From the NCBI GenBank assembly GCA_037127255.1, contig JBANSL010000013.1:82342188-82406187 (forward strand): a DNA stretch of 64,000 bases, written 5' to 3'. The stretch comes from Persicaria tinctoria. Lineage: Eukaryota > Streptophyta > Magnoliopsida > Caryophyllales > Polygonaceae. The first letter of the stretch is position 1. Each line of letters opens with the position of its first letter. The position numbers were made by a program, and so were the translations under genes. Below, piece after piece: positions 1-14,154 of the stretch. Under the pieces are notes generated by a model. That model was not told the DNA's origin and did no database searches. It worked only from the letters and a program-made list of their open reading frames with translations.

Positions 1-299
1 ATAAACTCAATTTTTAATTAAATAAGGAAATTTGGGAAATTCAAATACTTTAAAATAGAATTTTATTGGAAAATTATAACATTTTGTTGAAAAATAGAAA
101 GTGTTTTGATAAAAATATATTTTAAAATATGTTTTGTTTTAAGAAAACTCTATTATCTAGGATGACTTTTGAGAAGAAAAAAACTAATTTTTTTACTTTA
201 GTAACACAAATACCGGACAATTACATGTATATAACCTAACTCATGTCATTAATACAAAAATACATTGATTGCATGTCATTATTTAACAAATTTATTAAA

Positions 300-417
300 G
301 GAATGACCAAATGTGTACAAAATCTCAAAGTTCAGGGACTTCAATGAACAAAAATAAAGTTCAGGGACCCGTTTGAACATCTGGTCAAAGTTCAGGGACC
401 ATAGGTGGATTTTACCC
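300..417. mobile_element. Terminal part of a DNA transposon-like repeat
   Basis: The motif AAGTTCAGGGAC occurs three times at roughly 40-bp spacing (around 329, 358 and 388), and the block ends in TGGATTTTACCC. Read on the minus strand it opens GGGTAAAATCCACC, a form typical of the termini of common plant DNA transposons. The other end must lie left of the window, so the family and target duplication cannot be checked. Confidence 0.4.
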
Positions 418-2284
418 TATATTAATCACTATTATCTTCAAAGCTTCGAAACGCCTGGTTGACCTGCCAGGTCGACATTTTCCTTTTTTGAAAAATGCTC
501 TGGGGGCTTGGATTTTTAAAAAAAATCATTTTTTTTAAAAAAAAACATCCGACATGTTGACCCGACAGGTCGACCCGTGACCCATCGACCCACCTCTCTA
601 CGGATCATGTCTTTCCAACCCGTTAGGTGTGAGAGAAATAATAGAGTTTCAAGCCAAAAATTAATTTCTATATAAGTAGTCGTGGTCATAGACGTTATTC
701 ACAAATTCAAAGATTGTGGAAAAGAAGCACAAAAAACATGTTTGTGACCTTGTTGAAGTGTGTTGTCTCATGCAGAATTTGATCGGAGAATGAAGAAATC
801 GAGTCATCAATTGTCGCATCCATGAATCGCAAGGGAATTAGGGATCTAAAAACCCTAGAGACGGTGTACCAAGAAGAATTGAACCACTTGGAGTGAAATC
901 CCGATCTTTGACGATTGATTCAAATCCATCGGGAAAACGAATGCTTGAACTCCCGGTTGTCGATTTGTGTATCATGAAAGAAGAAGATCCTAGAAGATCC
1001 AATCGAGTGAAGAAGTTGAAGCAAAACTAATATTGAATGTTAATCTCGTCTTTTACCATTAAGTATTTAGTTTTAGTTCTGAATATGTTCTTCTATTGCT
1101 TTTTGATTGTGTTAAAATTATGATTATGAATAAAACATTAATCTTTGATGGATAAAATTGTTTTGATGTTGATGTTTATTCCGTAGTTATCGATGATTGG
1201 TGTAAATTGTTGTTAGATACTCCGTAGCAATTTTGGTAAATATGTATGCAAATTTGAGAGCGTAACTTAGCATATTAAGTATCCTCGAGAAATTTTGCCG
1301 AGGTCATGCCATAGCCTTGACACCATTGGACGAGGTTCCTACATAAGCTTGACACAAGTAGACGAGGTTCCTCCATAAGCTCGGCTACCTTAGACAAGGT
1401 TGTTCGAAAACGATAAATAATGTCGATATTACATTGGCAATGTTTAGATTAACAAATAATATCGAAATCTTAAAATACTCAATGAAAGAAGCTATCCTAT
1501 TGGTTCTAACCTTGCACATACTCCTCAATTACTCAAGTTCAATCCCCCTCTTCCAACTCGATCCTTCTCCCTGATCGATCTCGTCCGTCGGACACTCTTG
1601 GTTGATTGTCTCGGCAATTAACCAAATTCTTCTCGGTTAAAAAAAAATTAAAGAATTGACTAACATGATCCATTGGGTCATCCTGAACTCCTGTTAGCAG
1701 ACTTGTAACGAACCGACTCAAAAGACCATGATTCGAAAATTGTCCAACCTAAAGTTATTGGACTCGAATCCAACCTGTTTAATCGGATTGATAAGTATTT
1801 TTAATCACTACACAAACTAAAGTAGAAGAACAAGAAGTATCAACCGCCCAAACTAAAAGCCCAAAGCACCATACCTTGAATTGGTAAAATAAATAACGAT
1901 CATTCCGGGGTACTACCCACATCCTTTTCGGTGAGCCATTTCGAAATGGTTCCCAAATCACCATACCACATTACCACATCTGCATACTATCCTCTTTGCT
2001 CAGATGGGTCGAGTCGGATTTTCAGATCGAATTGGATAAGCTAATAATGCGTTGAAATTTGAAATTCGTGGCAATTATATGGAAAGATTGGGACCCACAA
2101 AGCAGCCAAGTATTGACCTGGTCAAACGCGGCGGCCATCCGATGGCGATGCCAACTCGAGATCTCATTTCCTTCCCTGTAATGATTTGCAAAGGAAGGAA
2201 GGAAGGAAGGGTGGGAGGGATTAACTTCAACTTAAAAGGGCGTTTTTTCCCTCCCCATCTCCCCCACCCCCATAACTCTATAAG
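418..2284. other. Intergenic DNA and S6 kinase upstream region
   Basis: No convincing coding region is visible. 420-2000 is AT-rich with short low-quality open frames only. A repeat-like pair (GACGAGGTTCCT at about 1330 and 1360) suggests old transposon sequence. From about 2090 the sequence becomes the promoter and leader of the kinase: a purine run (GGAAGGAAGGAAGG near 2192) followed by pyrimidine-rich leader up to AAG/GTATGT at 2284. Confidence 0.5.
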
Positions 2285-2808
2285 GTATGTTTCAATTTCC
2301 CCCCTTTTCTTCATTTCTTTTGTTTCCATCGTTTTCAATTTGCTGTATTTTTCTTGTTTTTGTTTCTGGGTACGCCATCCATCCATCCTCCCTTTTTCGC
2401 TTCTGCCTAATCAGCTTTTCAGTTATGATCAATCTCAACCTTCAACATGTATTTATATATTTCTGGATTTCTTTCTCTTTAATTTGTCTACTTCATATTA
2501 TTGATGAAGCAATAAGGTACCATTTCCTTCAAATTCCTGTTAATTAACTTCAGCTGTAACCCTCAGATTGCCGGAAATCGAATTGAATTCAAAAGAATCA
2601 AAACCCCCAAAATCCCAACCCTAGTTTGAACTTTGAATTCCTTATTCCATCAAATCCAATCCAAACGCCACCCCCAAAATCATTGTTTGATCGATCACCA
2701 GCTGCGTTTTTATGTCGCTATTTGATTAGGTTTGGATCAATTTCTCTCAATTTGATTTTGATCTGTAATTATGTCTTAACAGGCTTGTTCTTGTTCTTGA
2801 TGATCGCA
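2285..2808 (+). other. Probable 5' leader intron of the S6 kinase gene
   Basis: A donor AAG/GTATGT at 2284/2285 is followed by T-rich sequence and two possible acceptors, CTTAACAG (ending 2782) and GATCGCAG (ending 2808-2809), just before the kinase start codon. 5' leader introns are common in plant genes of this type. The intron is inferred from splice signals only. Confidence 0.45.
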
Positions 2809-2896
2809 GCGCCACCCGGTTCCTCTGTTTCCTACTTGTTGGGAAACAAGAACTGTTCTTTCTGGCATCCTCTCGCTGTAGCATCCCGATCCGGAG

Positions 2897-4346
<1,450 letters not shown>

Positions 4347-5135
4347 ACCTTCGGTCTGCCATTGGGTTGGGAGTGATGTGAGTTTGTAAATGAGATTCGG
4401 AAGTGCAATTTTGATGCTGCTTGGTTTGCTCTTGTAATTGTATATAATCACATTGTATTGTACTGCATTTGATCTCCTATAAAAAGAAACACTTGTCGTT
4501 GGCATATATACTAGAACAAACACTTAAGGTACGAACATTACACCCCTAATGTAGCGGCATTGCGGCATATCATACTCGCCTCGAGGGAATGTGAGTGTGA
4601 TCGTTAACAAGAGTTGAAAGCACTGCACAGCAATACATCGTGTCTTGTCATTTTCGAGTTATGTTTCCGGTGCTTAGTGTTTGTGTTTTTCCAACAGAAT
4701 CAAATATCAAAACATTGGATTCGAGCTTAAAACGATTTCATTGTTTAAGAGTCAAGACCCTATACAAATTAAGGAATCCGAAATTTCTACAAAACTGTAG
4801 TAAAAGTTGATTCATACAACGGAGTTCTGGAGGATACGGTGAACCAAACATGTAAAGCTAAACACAGGAAAAAGGTGAATACCTATTCTATTCCAATATA
4901 ACCAGAATACCTAAAACACTATCTACCTTACGCTTTTGGTGTATGAAACTTGAAGAATTCGATATAGGTGAAGATGGCGAGTTTTCCCCTGTGGATGGAC
5001 CAATGTTCACGCCATGTTGCCCCGCATCATGTCTAGTCAGTAGTCTCGCTTTCATCGGTAAAGGTTTGGTTATGGATAATTTGATGCCTAAGTGGAATTC
5101 AATGCTGCAAGTTCACTAGATCAGGATTGTTTTTG
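4347..5135. other. Convergent 3' flanks of S6 kinase and thioredoxin genes
   Basis: The two genes are convergent here. The stretch is non-coding 3' UTR and spacer. I see no RNA gene or repeat in it. Confidence 0.6.
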
Positions 5136-7170
5136 TCAGGTAGAAGATTCAGCAAGTGCAGTTACTTTATCCAAGAGATCTTGCTTGTTGGCTCCTACTA
5201 GCTTATCTACTCGTTCACCACTTTGAAGGAAGTGGAAAGTTGGTGTGGCTTTAACTTCCCACGCCGTACTGAGATCCTGACCAAATAGCCATGTTTGCAC
5301 AACTATATTAAACAATGAGCTGGAATGTATGACATTAAACTTGATGCAGATATTAATCGGTTAAGGGCCTTAACTACAATGATAAATTGGATAACATGAA
5401 CTGCTATGATGGATAGTTGTTACGTTATCATTCTTACGAGCTACAAAAGGACATGGTGCAAGATACTTACTGCCAACGCGTCAACATCTATAGTTAAAAA
5501 AATGATATTGGGATGGTTATCAGCAATGTCGCAGTAAGCTTGAACCATCGATTTACAAGGAGCACACCATGGCGCACTGAAATTGACCACCATCTGTATA
5601 TATAGAGAACAGCATCCATGAAAGTTAGTTTGGGAAAATAGTTTGAATAGTGGAAACTCGGAAATGCATTTGAAAAAACTCGTGAATTGAAAAGATTTGG
5701 CAGCATCCAATAACTTACAGGAATCCCATTATTCCTTGACTCATAGAGCTTTGCCTCCCAAGTCTCTTGGGTAGTCACAACTTGCACACTCTCACCCCCC
5801 AAGTGAAAAGTTTCCTTTTCATCATCATCATCACATGTTGCATTGCCCAACTTCAAGGATCATAAAATGTTTATTTTGCATGCCAATTGAAAATAGAGAA
5901 AGGTGTCAATCAATAGAAAAATACTGTAAAATGATAGAGGTAGAATACAAGACAAATGACTTGTAGAATATTGAAAGGCAGATTCAATAGAGTGGGAAAT
6001 CTAGCTACTTATGTGTCCATTCAATGGAGCATAGCATACTTGAATACTTTCAACTGAAAATATAGTTATGATCTCAGGATGATGTGTTAAACAAACCAAA
6101 GGACAAACAATCACCTTAGTACAACACCCTCCCATTTAAGCAAAGGCAGATGACTTTTGCCTTCAAATAACTGTTGATAAGTAAGGTAATTCTCTGTGTT
6201 CAAGAATTACCTTGAGAGCGAGAGGAATCCACCAATCTGTGTGATTAAGAAGAAACAAAACGAATATCAGTTGGCTAAATAATTATTTCCAGCATAGATC
6301 ACCTGCTAACAATTGCATGAGCAAACTAAAGAGTTTAACCTCCAAAGCTGCTAAATGATAGCCATTTACACATCTTCAACTAGACAACTAAGTTCAACGC
6401 TTAACCTTGAAAGAAAAATGTATGTGACAGAAATACCACAACACAATGATCACATGATAAATAGCAAAAAGTTTACTTTACAGATCAAAATGCCTATGAT
6501 CCCAAATTCCCAATGAACACATATATTTCATCCTTGTGACTTGTGAGCAATTTCAATTAGGTTGAACTTCATTTTGGAGATCCTACTCAATATTATGTTG
6601 AATTACAGTTTGGAAAACCACAAACGACTGAAAGTGTATCAGGTATCAGATGGTGTTATTCCTTTGATTTTGTATGCTCCTCTCATATTCAACTTTCTAG
6701 TCAAGACCTGTATACATTAATCAAAATCTGTTTCCTTGAACAAGATGTTAAAGGCACAGCACAATCTAAAGGCTTTTTTTAACATAAAAGTTATAATCTG
6801 AACTCTGAAGGATTTATTCTAGCCACTGCCAAGATTATGGTAAAAAGATGCGCAAATCCACTCAACCACTGGCTTAATGATGATTTTTTTCCCAAATGTC
6901 CCCATCTGTAACCCTAATTGAAGCGAAAAGGGGAATAATTGCACAAAGAAACAAATTTGCAACCTAGCGCAAATATACGAAAGGTTTGTATTCTGCAGTC
7001 AGCAGAATTATATCCAGAGGTTCGCAAGTGTATAATTTTCCATTAAGTTCGAATCGATGACCAAAACCAGCGCTGAATCATAAAGCAAAACGAAGGACGA
7101 TACCTTTGTAGATTGAATCGTCAAACGACGTGATAATTTGGGCGAAAAAATCCTCCTTTCTGACTACCAG
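5136..7170 (-). CDS. Thioredoxin, h-type/CXXS-like, multi-exon; start codon unclear
   Basis: Thiol-disulfide oxidoreductase of the plant thioredoxin h / CXXS-like group, probably cytosolic. Exons on the minus strand are 5719-5850, 5471-5593 and 5136-5276, all with GT/AG sites and matching phase. They encode an acidic lead (CDDDDE), the active site NFSAPWCAPCK with both redox cysteines, the strand IIFLTIDVD, the cis-Pro motif KATPTF and the tail DKLVGANK. CXXS proteins have Ser for the second Cys, so this one should be redox-competent. The core exons contain no in-frame ATG. Two further candidate exons, 6211-6236 and one ending at 7104, join in phase and stay open up to an in-frame stop near 7188, again with no ATG. 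A CTG at 7168-7170 with G at +4 is a possible start. The fold is certain; the N-terminus is not. Confidence 0.8.
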
Positions 7171-7959
7171 CTCTCCGACGTAACGAGCGATTGATTAATT
7201 GAAGAATTCGGGGCCCGGGTAAAAAGGTTGAATTTGAAACTGAAATGCAATTGAAAATTGGAGAGCAATGGATTGGAGGTTTTTTTTTTAATTTTTTTTT
7301 GTAACTGAATTTCTGGGGGGAATATTTTTGGGGCGGAGGAGATCTCTGTATTTCTCTCTCTTCTTTCTTCCCGCCTTCTCCCCGCCACCCGCCAATTTAT
7401 TTGTTCATTTATTTGACAGTTTAGTTTTATGGTGGATCGGGAGACTTTAAAAAAAAAAACTAATGCAAAATAAATGAGAAAAATGACAAACCAACCAATG
7501 CACATTTGTGTCATACAATTTGTGTCCAAAGATGTTATAAAAAACAGATGCATCATTTAGCAGTTGTTTGTTTATGTACTAAACTCTTTTTGTTATGTAT
7601 TTAATGGAAATGGAATCGGATTTCATCAATCAATTAGCTAAAAAGAAACCCACAGAGAGAAGAACAGAAAGTAAAAATGAGCATAAAATGTGAACAAATG
7701 AGTTGCAATTTGCAAACAAGCAATGCACAAACACCACATGAGTCATTCCTCACCAAATGAAGCATGAGCTATGCCTTCCTTCAAAGGCCACTCAACCCTA
7801 CACAACACGGTACACTCCCCCCACCTTTGCGCCTACAACAACACTTACTCGATCCTCGATTTAAGACACACATCATACACTGGCTCGTATCGCCTTTTTT
7901 TTACTCATTCGCGATTGGAGCTTAAGACGTACAGCTTCATTCTGAAGCAGCAGCCGGCC

Positions 7960-9982
7960 TCACGGGGTGCACACATTGGAATCCTTCGACCTGTCCTCGG
8001 ACGAGGGCCGGTCCTCCAGCTCGGGTTGGCTGAGATCCTCTAGCATTCTCACCACTTCTTCCATCTTTGGTCTCGTATCCGGGACCCTGGTCACGCAAGC
8101 CAGCGCAATCTGTAACATCTGAACCATCTCCTCTTCAGCGTTCGGGCTCCTCAACAGCTCGGCGTCGAACACCTCTGAGGTCCACTCCTCTCGGACCACC
8201 GACTGGACCCACCTCGGGAGGTCCACCACATCGTTTTGTCCGTGCGGGGACTTGAGAGGGGCTTTCCCAGTCAGCATCTCCAGGAGGAGAACGCCGAAGC
8301 TGTAGACATCCGACTTCTGTGTGGCTTTCCTCGTCTCGATCACCTCTGGGGCGTGGTATCCGACGCTCCTGGAGTTGATGGCCGCAGGGTAGTTCATCAT
8401 CAGGGTCAGGCCAAAGTCGGATACAAGGCCATCAAGTTCTCTTGTGAGGAGTATATTGGAGGACTTGATGTTGCCATGGATGAACTTGCCACCGCCTTCC
8501 GAGTGGATGTGGAGGACTCCCCTCGCAATGTCGAGTAAGATCTTCATTCTCACATTCCAATTCAGTGGGTTTCTTCCATTTCCCCTGTATCCTGAAATGC
8601 CGAAAACACCATGGATCCAGTTCAGGTTAAGTTTGTGCACACAGTGAAAAAACATGATCAGCTGAGAGAGAGTGTGTACCGTGCAAGAGCAAAGCCAAGC
8701 TGCCACCGGCGACATAGTCATAGACTAGAAGCTTTTCATCTTTGGAAAAGTAGAAAGCACGAAGAGGCACGACATTTCGATGTTGAGCAACCTTGCTGAT
8801 GATCTCCATGTTTTGTTCAAAGTCCCTTCTGGCTATCCCTACTTCCTTGAGCCTTTTCACCACCACAGTTGTGCCCTCATCGAGTATAGCCTTATAAGCG
8901 GTTCCGTAGGTGCCTTTGCCAAGAACCTCAGCCGACGCCCTTAGTAGATCCTCAAGATCGAAATTATAAGCACAGCCTTCAAAGAAGACCAACTTGTTCT
9001 TCTCCGCGTCTTGTATACCACTCCCGAAAGCTTCGCTAGACATCTGGATTTTCTTGTTGATGTCTGGCTTCTCTTTCGCCAAGTCCTCCTCTTGATGACT
9101 CTTTCTCTTCAAACAGCAGACCAAGATTACTACGATGACGAGTAAGGATAAAGCACACCCGCCAATTACAATACCAATTAGAGCGCCCATGCTCGGTTTC
9201 TTACTGGCTTTGGGATAAGTTGGCGATGATGATGTAGGAGAAACTGATGGGACATTAAGACTATCAGTGCAGGCTGCCAAAGGTGGCCCACATAAGGAGT
9301 TTCCGATGAACGATGAGCTAGAGTACTTCTGAAGAGAACTCGGGACTGATCCACTTAGCTTGTTATGGCTCAAGTTTAAGAGCTTAAGCCTGGGAAGATC
9401 AAGAGAAGGGATGGGTCCAGACAGTAGATTGTCCTGCAGGTTCAGCAAAGCAAGGTTGGTCAAATTTTGGACTGTTGGTGGGATGTGTCCTGAGAACAAG
9501 TTGGAGGCCAAGTCCAAGGCAACAAGTCGAGGCGAGAGAGATTCTGGAATGCTGCCTGAAAATTTGTTATCTTGGAGGAATAGGAATTGGAGGGTTGGTA
9601 TTGAAGGGATGTCTGATGGTAGATCCCCGGAAAAGTAGTTGGATCTGAGGCTTAGGACCCTAAGAGCATCTAGTTTCCCAATGGTGCCAGGCGGTATAGT
9701 CCCGAGGAATCCAACTCCAGGGAGGCGGACGGCATTTACACGAGTATGATTCCCATTGCAAGAGATGCCAACCCAAGAAGTGCAAACCGACGAAGTAGCA
9801 TCCCAGTTCAAGCTCCGGCTATGAGGCACATTAGAAGCAAAATCAAGTAGGGCCTGTCTGTCTGAGCTCAAGTCAGCCAGAGCCACAGGCAACACAAAAA
9901 ATAGGATCTGAAGGAGTAAAAGGTTTGCAAGGAAGAAATGAGTCTTCATGGTTTTGGCTGATGGAATAGCGATATGATTCAT
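7960..9982 (-). CDS. LRR receptor-like kinase, subfamily III, atypical (probably inactive) kinase
   Basis: Two exons, 8680-9982 and 7960-8591, join in phase through a Gly codon to give 644 residues. Order: signal peptide (about 1-36, with a second possible Met at 12), LRRNT_2 segment with paired Cys, about five LRRs, a Pro/Ser-rich spacer, one membrane helix (GIVIGGCALSLLVIVVIL), a basic stop-transfer CCLKRK, then a kinase domain opening FDLEDLLRASAEVLGKGTYG. This matches the Arabidopsis 'probable inactive receptor kinase' group (At5g58300-like). The Lys in VVVKRLK and DFG are kept, but HRD is HGN (FIHGNIKSSN), so the catalytic Asp is replaced. It likely signals as a pseudokinase at the plasma membrane. 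The single intron position, in the LLHG region, is usual for the group. Confidence 0.94.
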
Positions 9983-10052
9983 TCGACGTGCTTTCCTTCA
10001 GTCTTCTGGCTTAATGGCAACTTCCATTTATCCAGCTTGACCAATATTAAAC

Positions 10053-11328
10053 CTGGAGTGCAAAAATTGCCAACATAAGCACACAGAAAAGGAATAGCAA
10101 CAAGTGTAGTGACTAACAAGTGAAAGAAAGAAAAAGTAATGGCAGAGGTGAGTTAATTCACAGAATATCGAAAGCAAACAAGCATAAACAAAAATTCATT
10201 CAACTATGTTACACTTGACCTCTCTAATACATATATACACTGGTGAACAGGCACATTTCCAAGATGTATAGATCAGAAAATGCGCCCTTAGATTCACTAT
10301 GATTTTAATACATGAATTTAGTGAAGCCTCTCGCTAAATGACGAGTACATATAACACGACAAATCCCACCTGTTGGTGCTCACTAAACAAGAAGCAATAG
10401 ATAAGCACTGGGAACTTTTCTGCAAAGATGGAATAAGGGCTTCTGTTTTAATTGGGTTTTCAGAATCAAGAATTGATGCTAATAGCACCAAGGACAAAGG
10501 AAAACCATCCCAAGCCCTCCATATTAGGCATCAAAGCATTTAAAAGCCACCTTGATTAACTTTCAAGTGCTGAAAGTTAATGTTGCCTTTTCTTTTATAA
10601 ATACCCTCTCTTTAAGATTTAGATCTTAAGAGTTGTTGGATGTTATATGATGCTAACAGATATTGCAAAAGGAAAAGGAAAGCAACTGTGGAGAATCCAA
10701 TGAAAGGAAAAGGAATGCATGTAATTGCAAGGCAAAAGATAAAGTGTATCACAAACAAGATAAAAACTGAAAAAGAGGCTAAAGCAAGCATCTTTTTCTT
10801 TTGCTTTTTTTTTTTGCTATTGACATCTTAAAGACATGGGCAATATATCTGTTCTCCAAACTCAGCCTTCAAGGAGAGTGTCACTGATACATGTCTCTTA
10901 ATTGCAAAGTAAAGAAAGATTAAATCATTTCAATTAGAGCATAAAACAACAAAGCATGCCACAAACTCACATAAAACAATAAACTCATACAGAGCATGTC
11001 ATGGAGACCAATCAAGGAGACAAACCTGAAATAAATAATTCTATCACACATGGCGTTTTTTCACTTGTCAAAATTTTTGCAACAAACTCATTGACTGTAT
11101 CATTTCCGCATGAACAATTTATGGATCATATCTAACTTATGGTCCAAAAACTATTCCTTTTCCCTTTTCTTTGACATTATTTAACCAAAGACTTAATTGC
11201 TAAGAAAAATAATACCCACAGTAAAATTCAGTGGGAAGCAAAACATGACTGCAGCAAACTAACAGATGACATGCTGAAATCAAGTAATTGAAAGCCCCAC
11301 AGTAAAACTCAAGCTTTGCTGATCTTAC
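10053..11328 (-). other. Probable 5' leader intron of the LRR kinase gene
   Basis: On the minus strand a strong donor (GAGGAG/GTAAGATC, donor at 11328) and an acceptor (GCACTCCAG ending at 10053) lie upstream of the kinase ATG. Between them is AT-rich sequence with no plausible coding region. The inference rests on splice signals only. Confidence 0.4.
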
Positions 11329-12916
11329 CTCCTCGTCTTTCTCATGCATTTCAATATTTGAATGAGAGAGTTTGGGTTTGAAATTGCTCACCGGCTTATA
11401 CACAACAGATAAAGGGTTTGAAAAAAAAACCTACATTCCTGCTAGCTAGTGACTTGAATCTTAACTAAAACATGTGACTTGAAGTGAAAAAGAATAGAAA
11501 TTTGAACAAAAAAAGACAAGAAGAAAGGGATTAAACCTGAGAAGAAGAGAGATGCAGAGGTGGTAGGGATGGCCTGAAAGCAACAAAACACTAAGAGGAA
11601 GTGAATCCAATTGAAATTTACAGCCTTTATATTCCTCCTTCTCAACTCTCTTTTCCTTTTCCTTACTGGGTTTTGGTGTTGTTTTTAATTCCAAGGGTTT
11701 CAGAAGACAAGGACAGTGTCGGCAAAGTAAAACCTGAAACCTTGGTCCCTGTCAAACAAGCACTAAACACACCACCCAGATCCAGTACCCGCCATTAATG
11801 AGCCTCCATTTTTAACCGAAATCACACAATTACTCAATCTACACCGAAAAAGCTACAATCTTTAAAAAGAGAATGCCTCAAAATCATCCAATTGAAGGGC
11901 CTTCCAGTCTTCCCACCTCCAAATTCTGTGAAATCAACAGCATTGTTTGCATTTGGGCCTGCCCCTACCAGGAATAAAGGGAAGAAAGGGAGAGAGGATG
12001 AGAAAGTGGGAAGGTGGGTATCCCGAAAAAGGCACAAGGGGGAAAGCAAAAGAAGCAATGAAATATTGAAATGGAGAAACCCACTACTTAAATAAAGCAA
12101 AGCAAAGCAAAGTGAGGAGTTGATTATATTTATATAGGATAAGAGTATCTTAATAACTGGAGTGGAGCCCCTTGAATTGAAACAAGTGCGTTTAAACTTT
12201 AAAGACGAGTGTAGTGATCGATTTGTGCCTCTTTTCCTCGATTTCTTGCTCCAACCGCTATGGGAATGGGAGTAACGTTTGGACTCTGGAGAGTCCAGAT
12301 TATAGGGTATCCAAATTTTAGTATCCAATAACCTCGACTCAAAGACTTGAAATTTATAACTCCAATATTGTTCGAAATTCGAATTGCAGGTTTAGCTTCA
12401 TGTAAATCGGCTAATACCGTTAAAAGAAATGCATAATCTGATCCTAACCGAGTGTAAAATGACTTAACAAACTCTCAAATCAATTGCATGATCTAATCAA
12501 TCAGAGAACAGCTTCTAGTTCTGTCTGTACTTGACCCGAATTAAACCCCGTCTTAAATCCGATCCTAACCGAGAAGGAGGTGGACCCCACCCCCCAAATC
12601 AAAATTGAGGGAGCTTACCCGCCAAATTTGGTCCCCTACTTGCTAATTGCTATACTGTACATCATAATTCATCCCTTGGAGAGTTGGAGCCTTTTAATTT
12701 AAACACTAACTAGTCGTATGTTTTTTTTTTCCTAGCATACAATTCAAAATGTCTTTTAGGTTATATTCAATTTTAAATTCAACTATTAAACTAATAAATA
12801 AAATTGGTAGAAACTCATCAATTTCACTTGTTCACCCGAATTGAGTGATGCGGGTGAGTTGGGGTAATGAGGTGATTCATGTATTGAATGTGGGGTGGAA
12901 TGGTAATGTATTTGTG
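11329..12916. other. Promoter side of LRR kinase and intergenic DNA
   Basis: 11329-11750 is probably the minus-strand leader and promoter of the LRR kinase, pyrimidine-rich on that strand. 11750-12916 shows no gene or RNA that I can support. Short open frames here have no recognisable motif. Confidence 0.45.
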
Positions 12917-12924
12917 ACCGACTA

Positions 12925-13136
12925 CATGGGCGGATCCTTGATCGACATTCCGGGAATACTTGAAGGTAAATTTTCCATCATTTCGAGAATGTTTAAAGGT
13001 AAAAAAAAAATTCTTTTGTAATTTTTTTCCCGGGTTGGGGATGCCTGACGTAAAATATTAGGAAATTAACACTAATTTTTTTTTTGTTTTTGGATGCTCA
13101 AACATCCCCATCCATATACAAGAGGATCCGCCACTG
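12925..13136. mobile_element. Short non-autonomous hAT-like element
   Basis: A 212-bp element has terminal inverted repeats: left CATGGGCGGATCCTTG, right CAAGAGGATCCGCCACTG. The right end read inward is CAGTGGCGGATCC, a common plant hAT terminus. The flanks ACCGACTA (12917-12924) and ACGGACCA (13137-13144) match at 6 of 8 bases and look like a decayed 8-bp target duplication. No coding capacity. Confidence 0.7.
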
Positions 13137-13144
13137 ACGGACCA

Positions 13145-13991
13145 TGTGAAAATATACTCTATTTAACTACCACCTTAGTACCTTACCCATGGCAAAGCCA
13201 TAAATATTTTAGCGAGGGCACGATTATATATGTACGATGTCGTTTTAAATTAAAGCAACATAACAATTTATATGTAATACAATAATAAATTATGGTATTT
13301 TAAGATAACAGGTCTCTGATTTATGACAAAGCTCTATTTTTTTCCACTAAAAATTTAAAGAAATATAAATAAATCAATGAAACAGCCGAAGAAAATAAAA
13401 CTAACAACACAAATACACAACGATAGAAAACACAATTTGAGTCAATATTTAACTTGTTGTATTCTTAATATGTAACATTGTAATATATAACCAGATATAA
13501 AAATTTAAACTTGTACAATGTAACTTCTTACCAAATTCTCAAAATAAGTAATATAACCTATGATTTCTAAGCTCTCAAGATGAACTATAACAGGTGAATG
13601 TTAATTTAAGTAAAATATTAAATTATTATAGTTTATTGAAATAAAATTAAAGTGATTAATACAATATAAATTTTAAACATTCATAACTTTTTACTTAGAT
13701 GTCAAATTATGACGTATTATATATCAAAACAAAGCTATCGACGAAAAGAATACACATAGATAACTTGCCGGATAAGGGCGGTGGTATTATCCTCCTACTA
13801 CTAGTAAAGGTGTGAGCAATGTTTATATTAAAGGCTCGTTTGGTTGAACACAAGGAGAATAATTTCGGAAAGTTATTTCTTATTAATTGAATTACTGTGA
13901 ATTACACCTAATAAGTGATAAAAAAAAAAAGATGTTTGGATAAATTTTGATATTTGGAGAAAAAAAAAGGCTTAAAAGTAAAAAAATTATC
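13145..13991. other. AT-rich intergenic DNA
   Basis: Very AT-rich with no gene visible. GGCTCGTTTGGTTG at about 13833 resembles one end of a Tourist-like MITE, but I could not find a clear partner end. Confidence 0.4.
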
Positions 13992-14040
13992 TTTGAAAAA
14001 GGGTGCCACTATATACACCGCAAATCCGGATTAAGGATTT

Positions 14041-14153
14041 GCACGTCCTTAAGGACGTGCAAGCCTGGATTAAGGATTTGCACGTCCTTAAGGACGTGCA
14101 GGTATTGCACGTCCTTAAGGACGTGCAGGTATTGCACGTTGTTAAGGACGTGC
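14041..14153. repeat. Left subterminal palindrome array of the MULE
   Basis: Four palindromes of 20 bp lie at 14041-14060, 14080-14099, 14107-14126 and 14134-14153. The first three are perfect GCACGTCCTTAAGGACGTGC; the fourth has two changes in its left half. Each holds two ACGT cores. Repeated sites just inside the terminus are typical places for transposase binding. Confidence 0.9.
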
Positions 14154-14154
14154 A

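Noticed and set aside
1539..1721. Minus-strand gag-like short frame
   Set aside because: Only 60 codons, with no zinc knuckle or neighbouring retroelement domains. Could not be supported.
2052..2504. 150-residue open frame upstream of the S6 kinase
   Set aside because: It crosses a purine repeat, the leader donor and a T-rich intron, with no domain. It is promoter and leader sequence.
14041..14153. CRISPR-like array of regularly spaced repeats
   Set aside because: The repeats are full palindromes inside transposon ends in a plant nuclear genome, spacers are 7-19 bp, and there are no cas genes.
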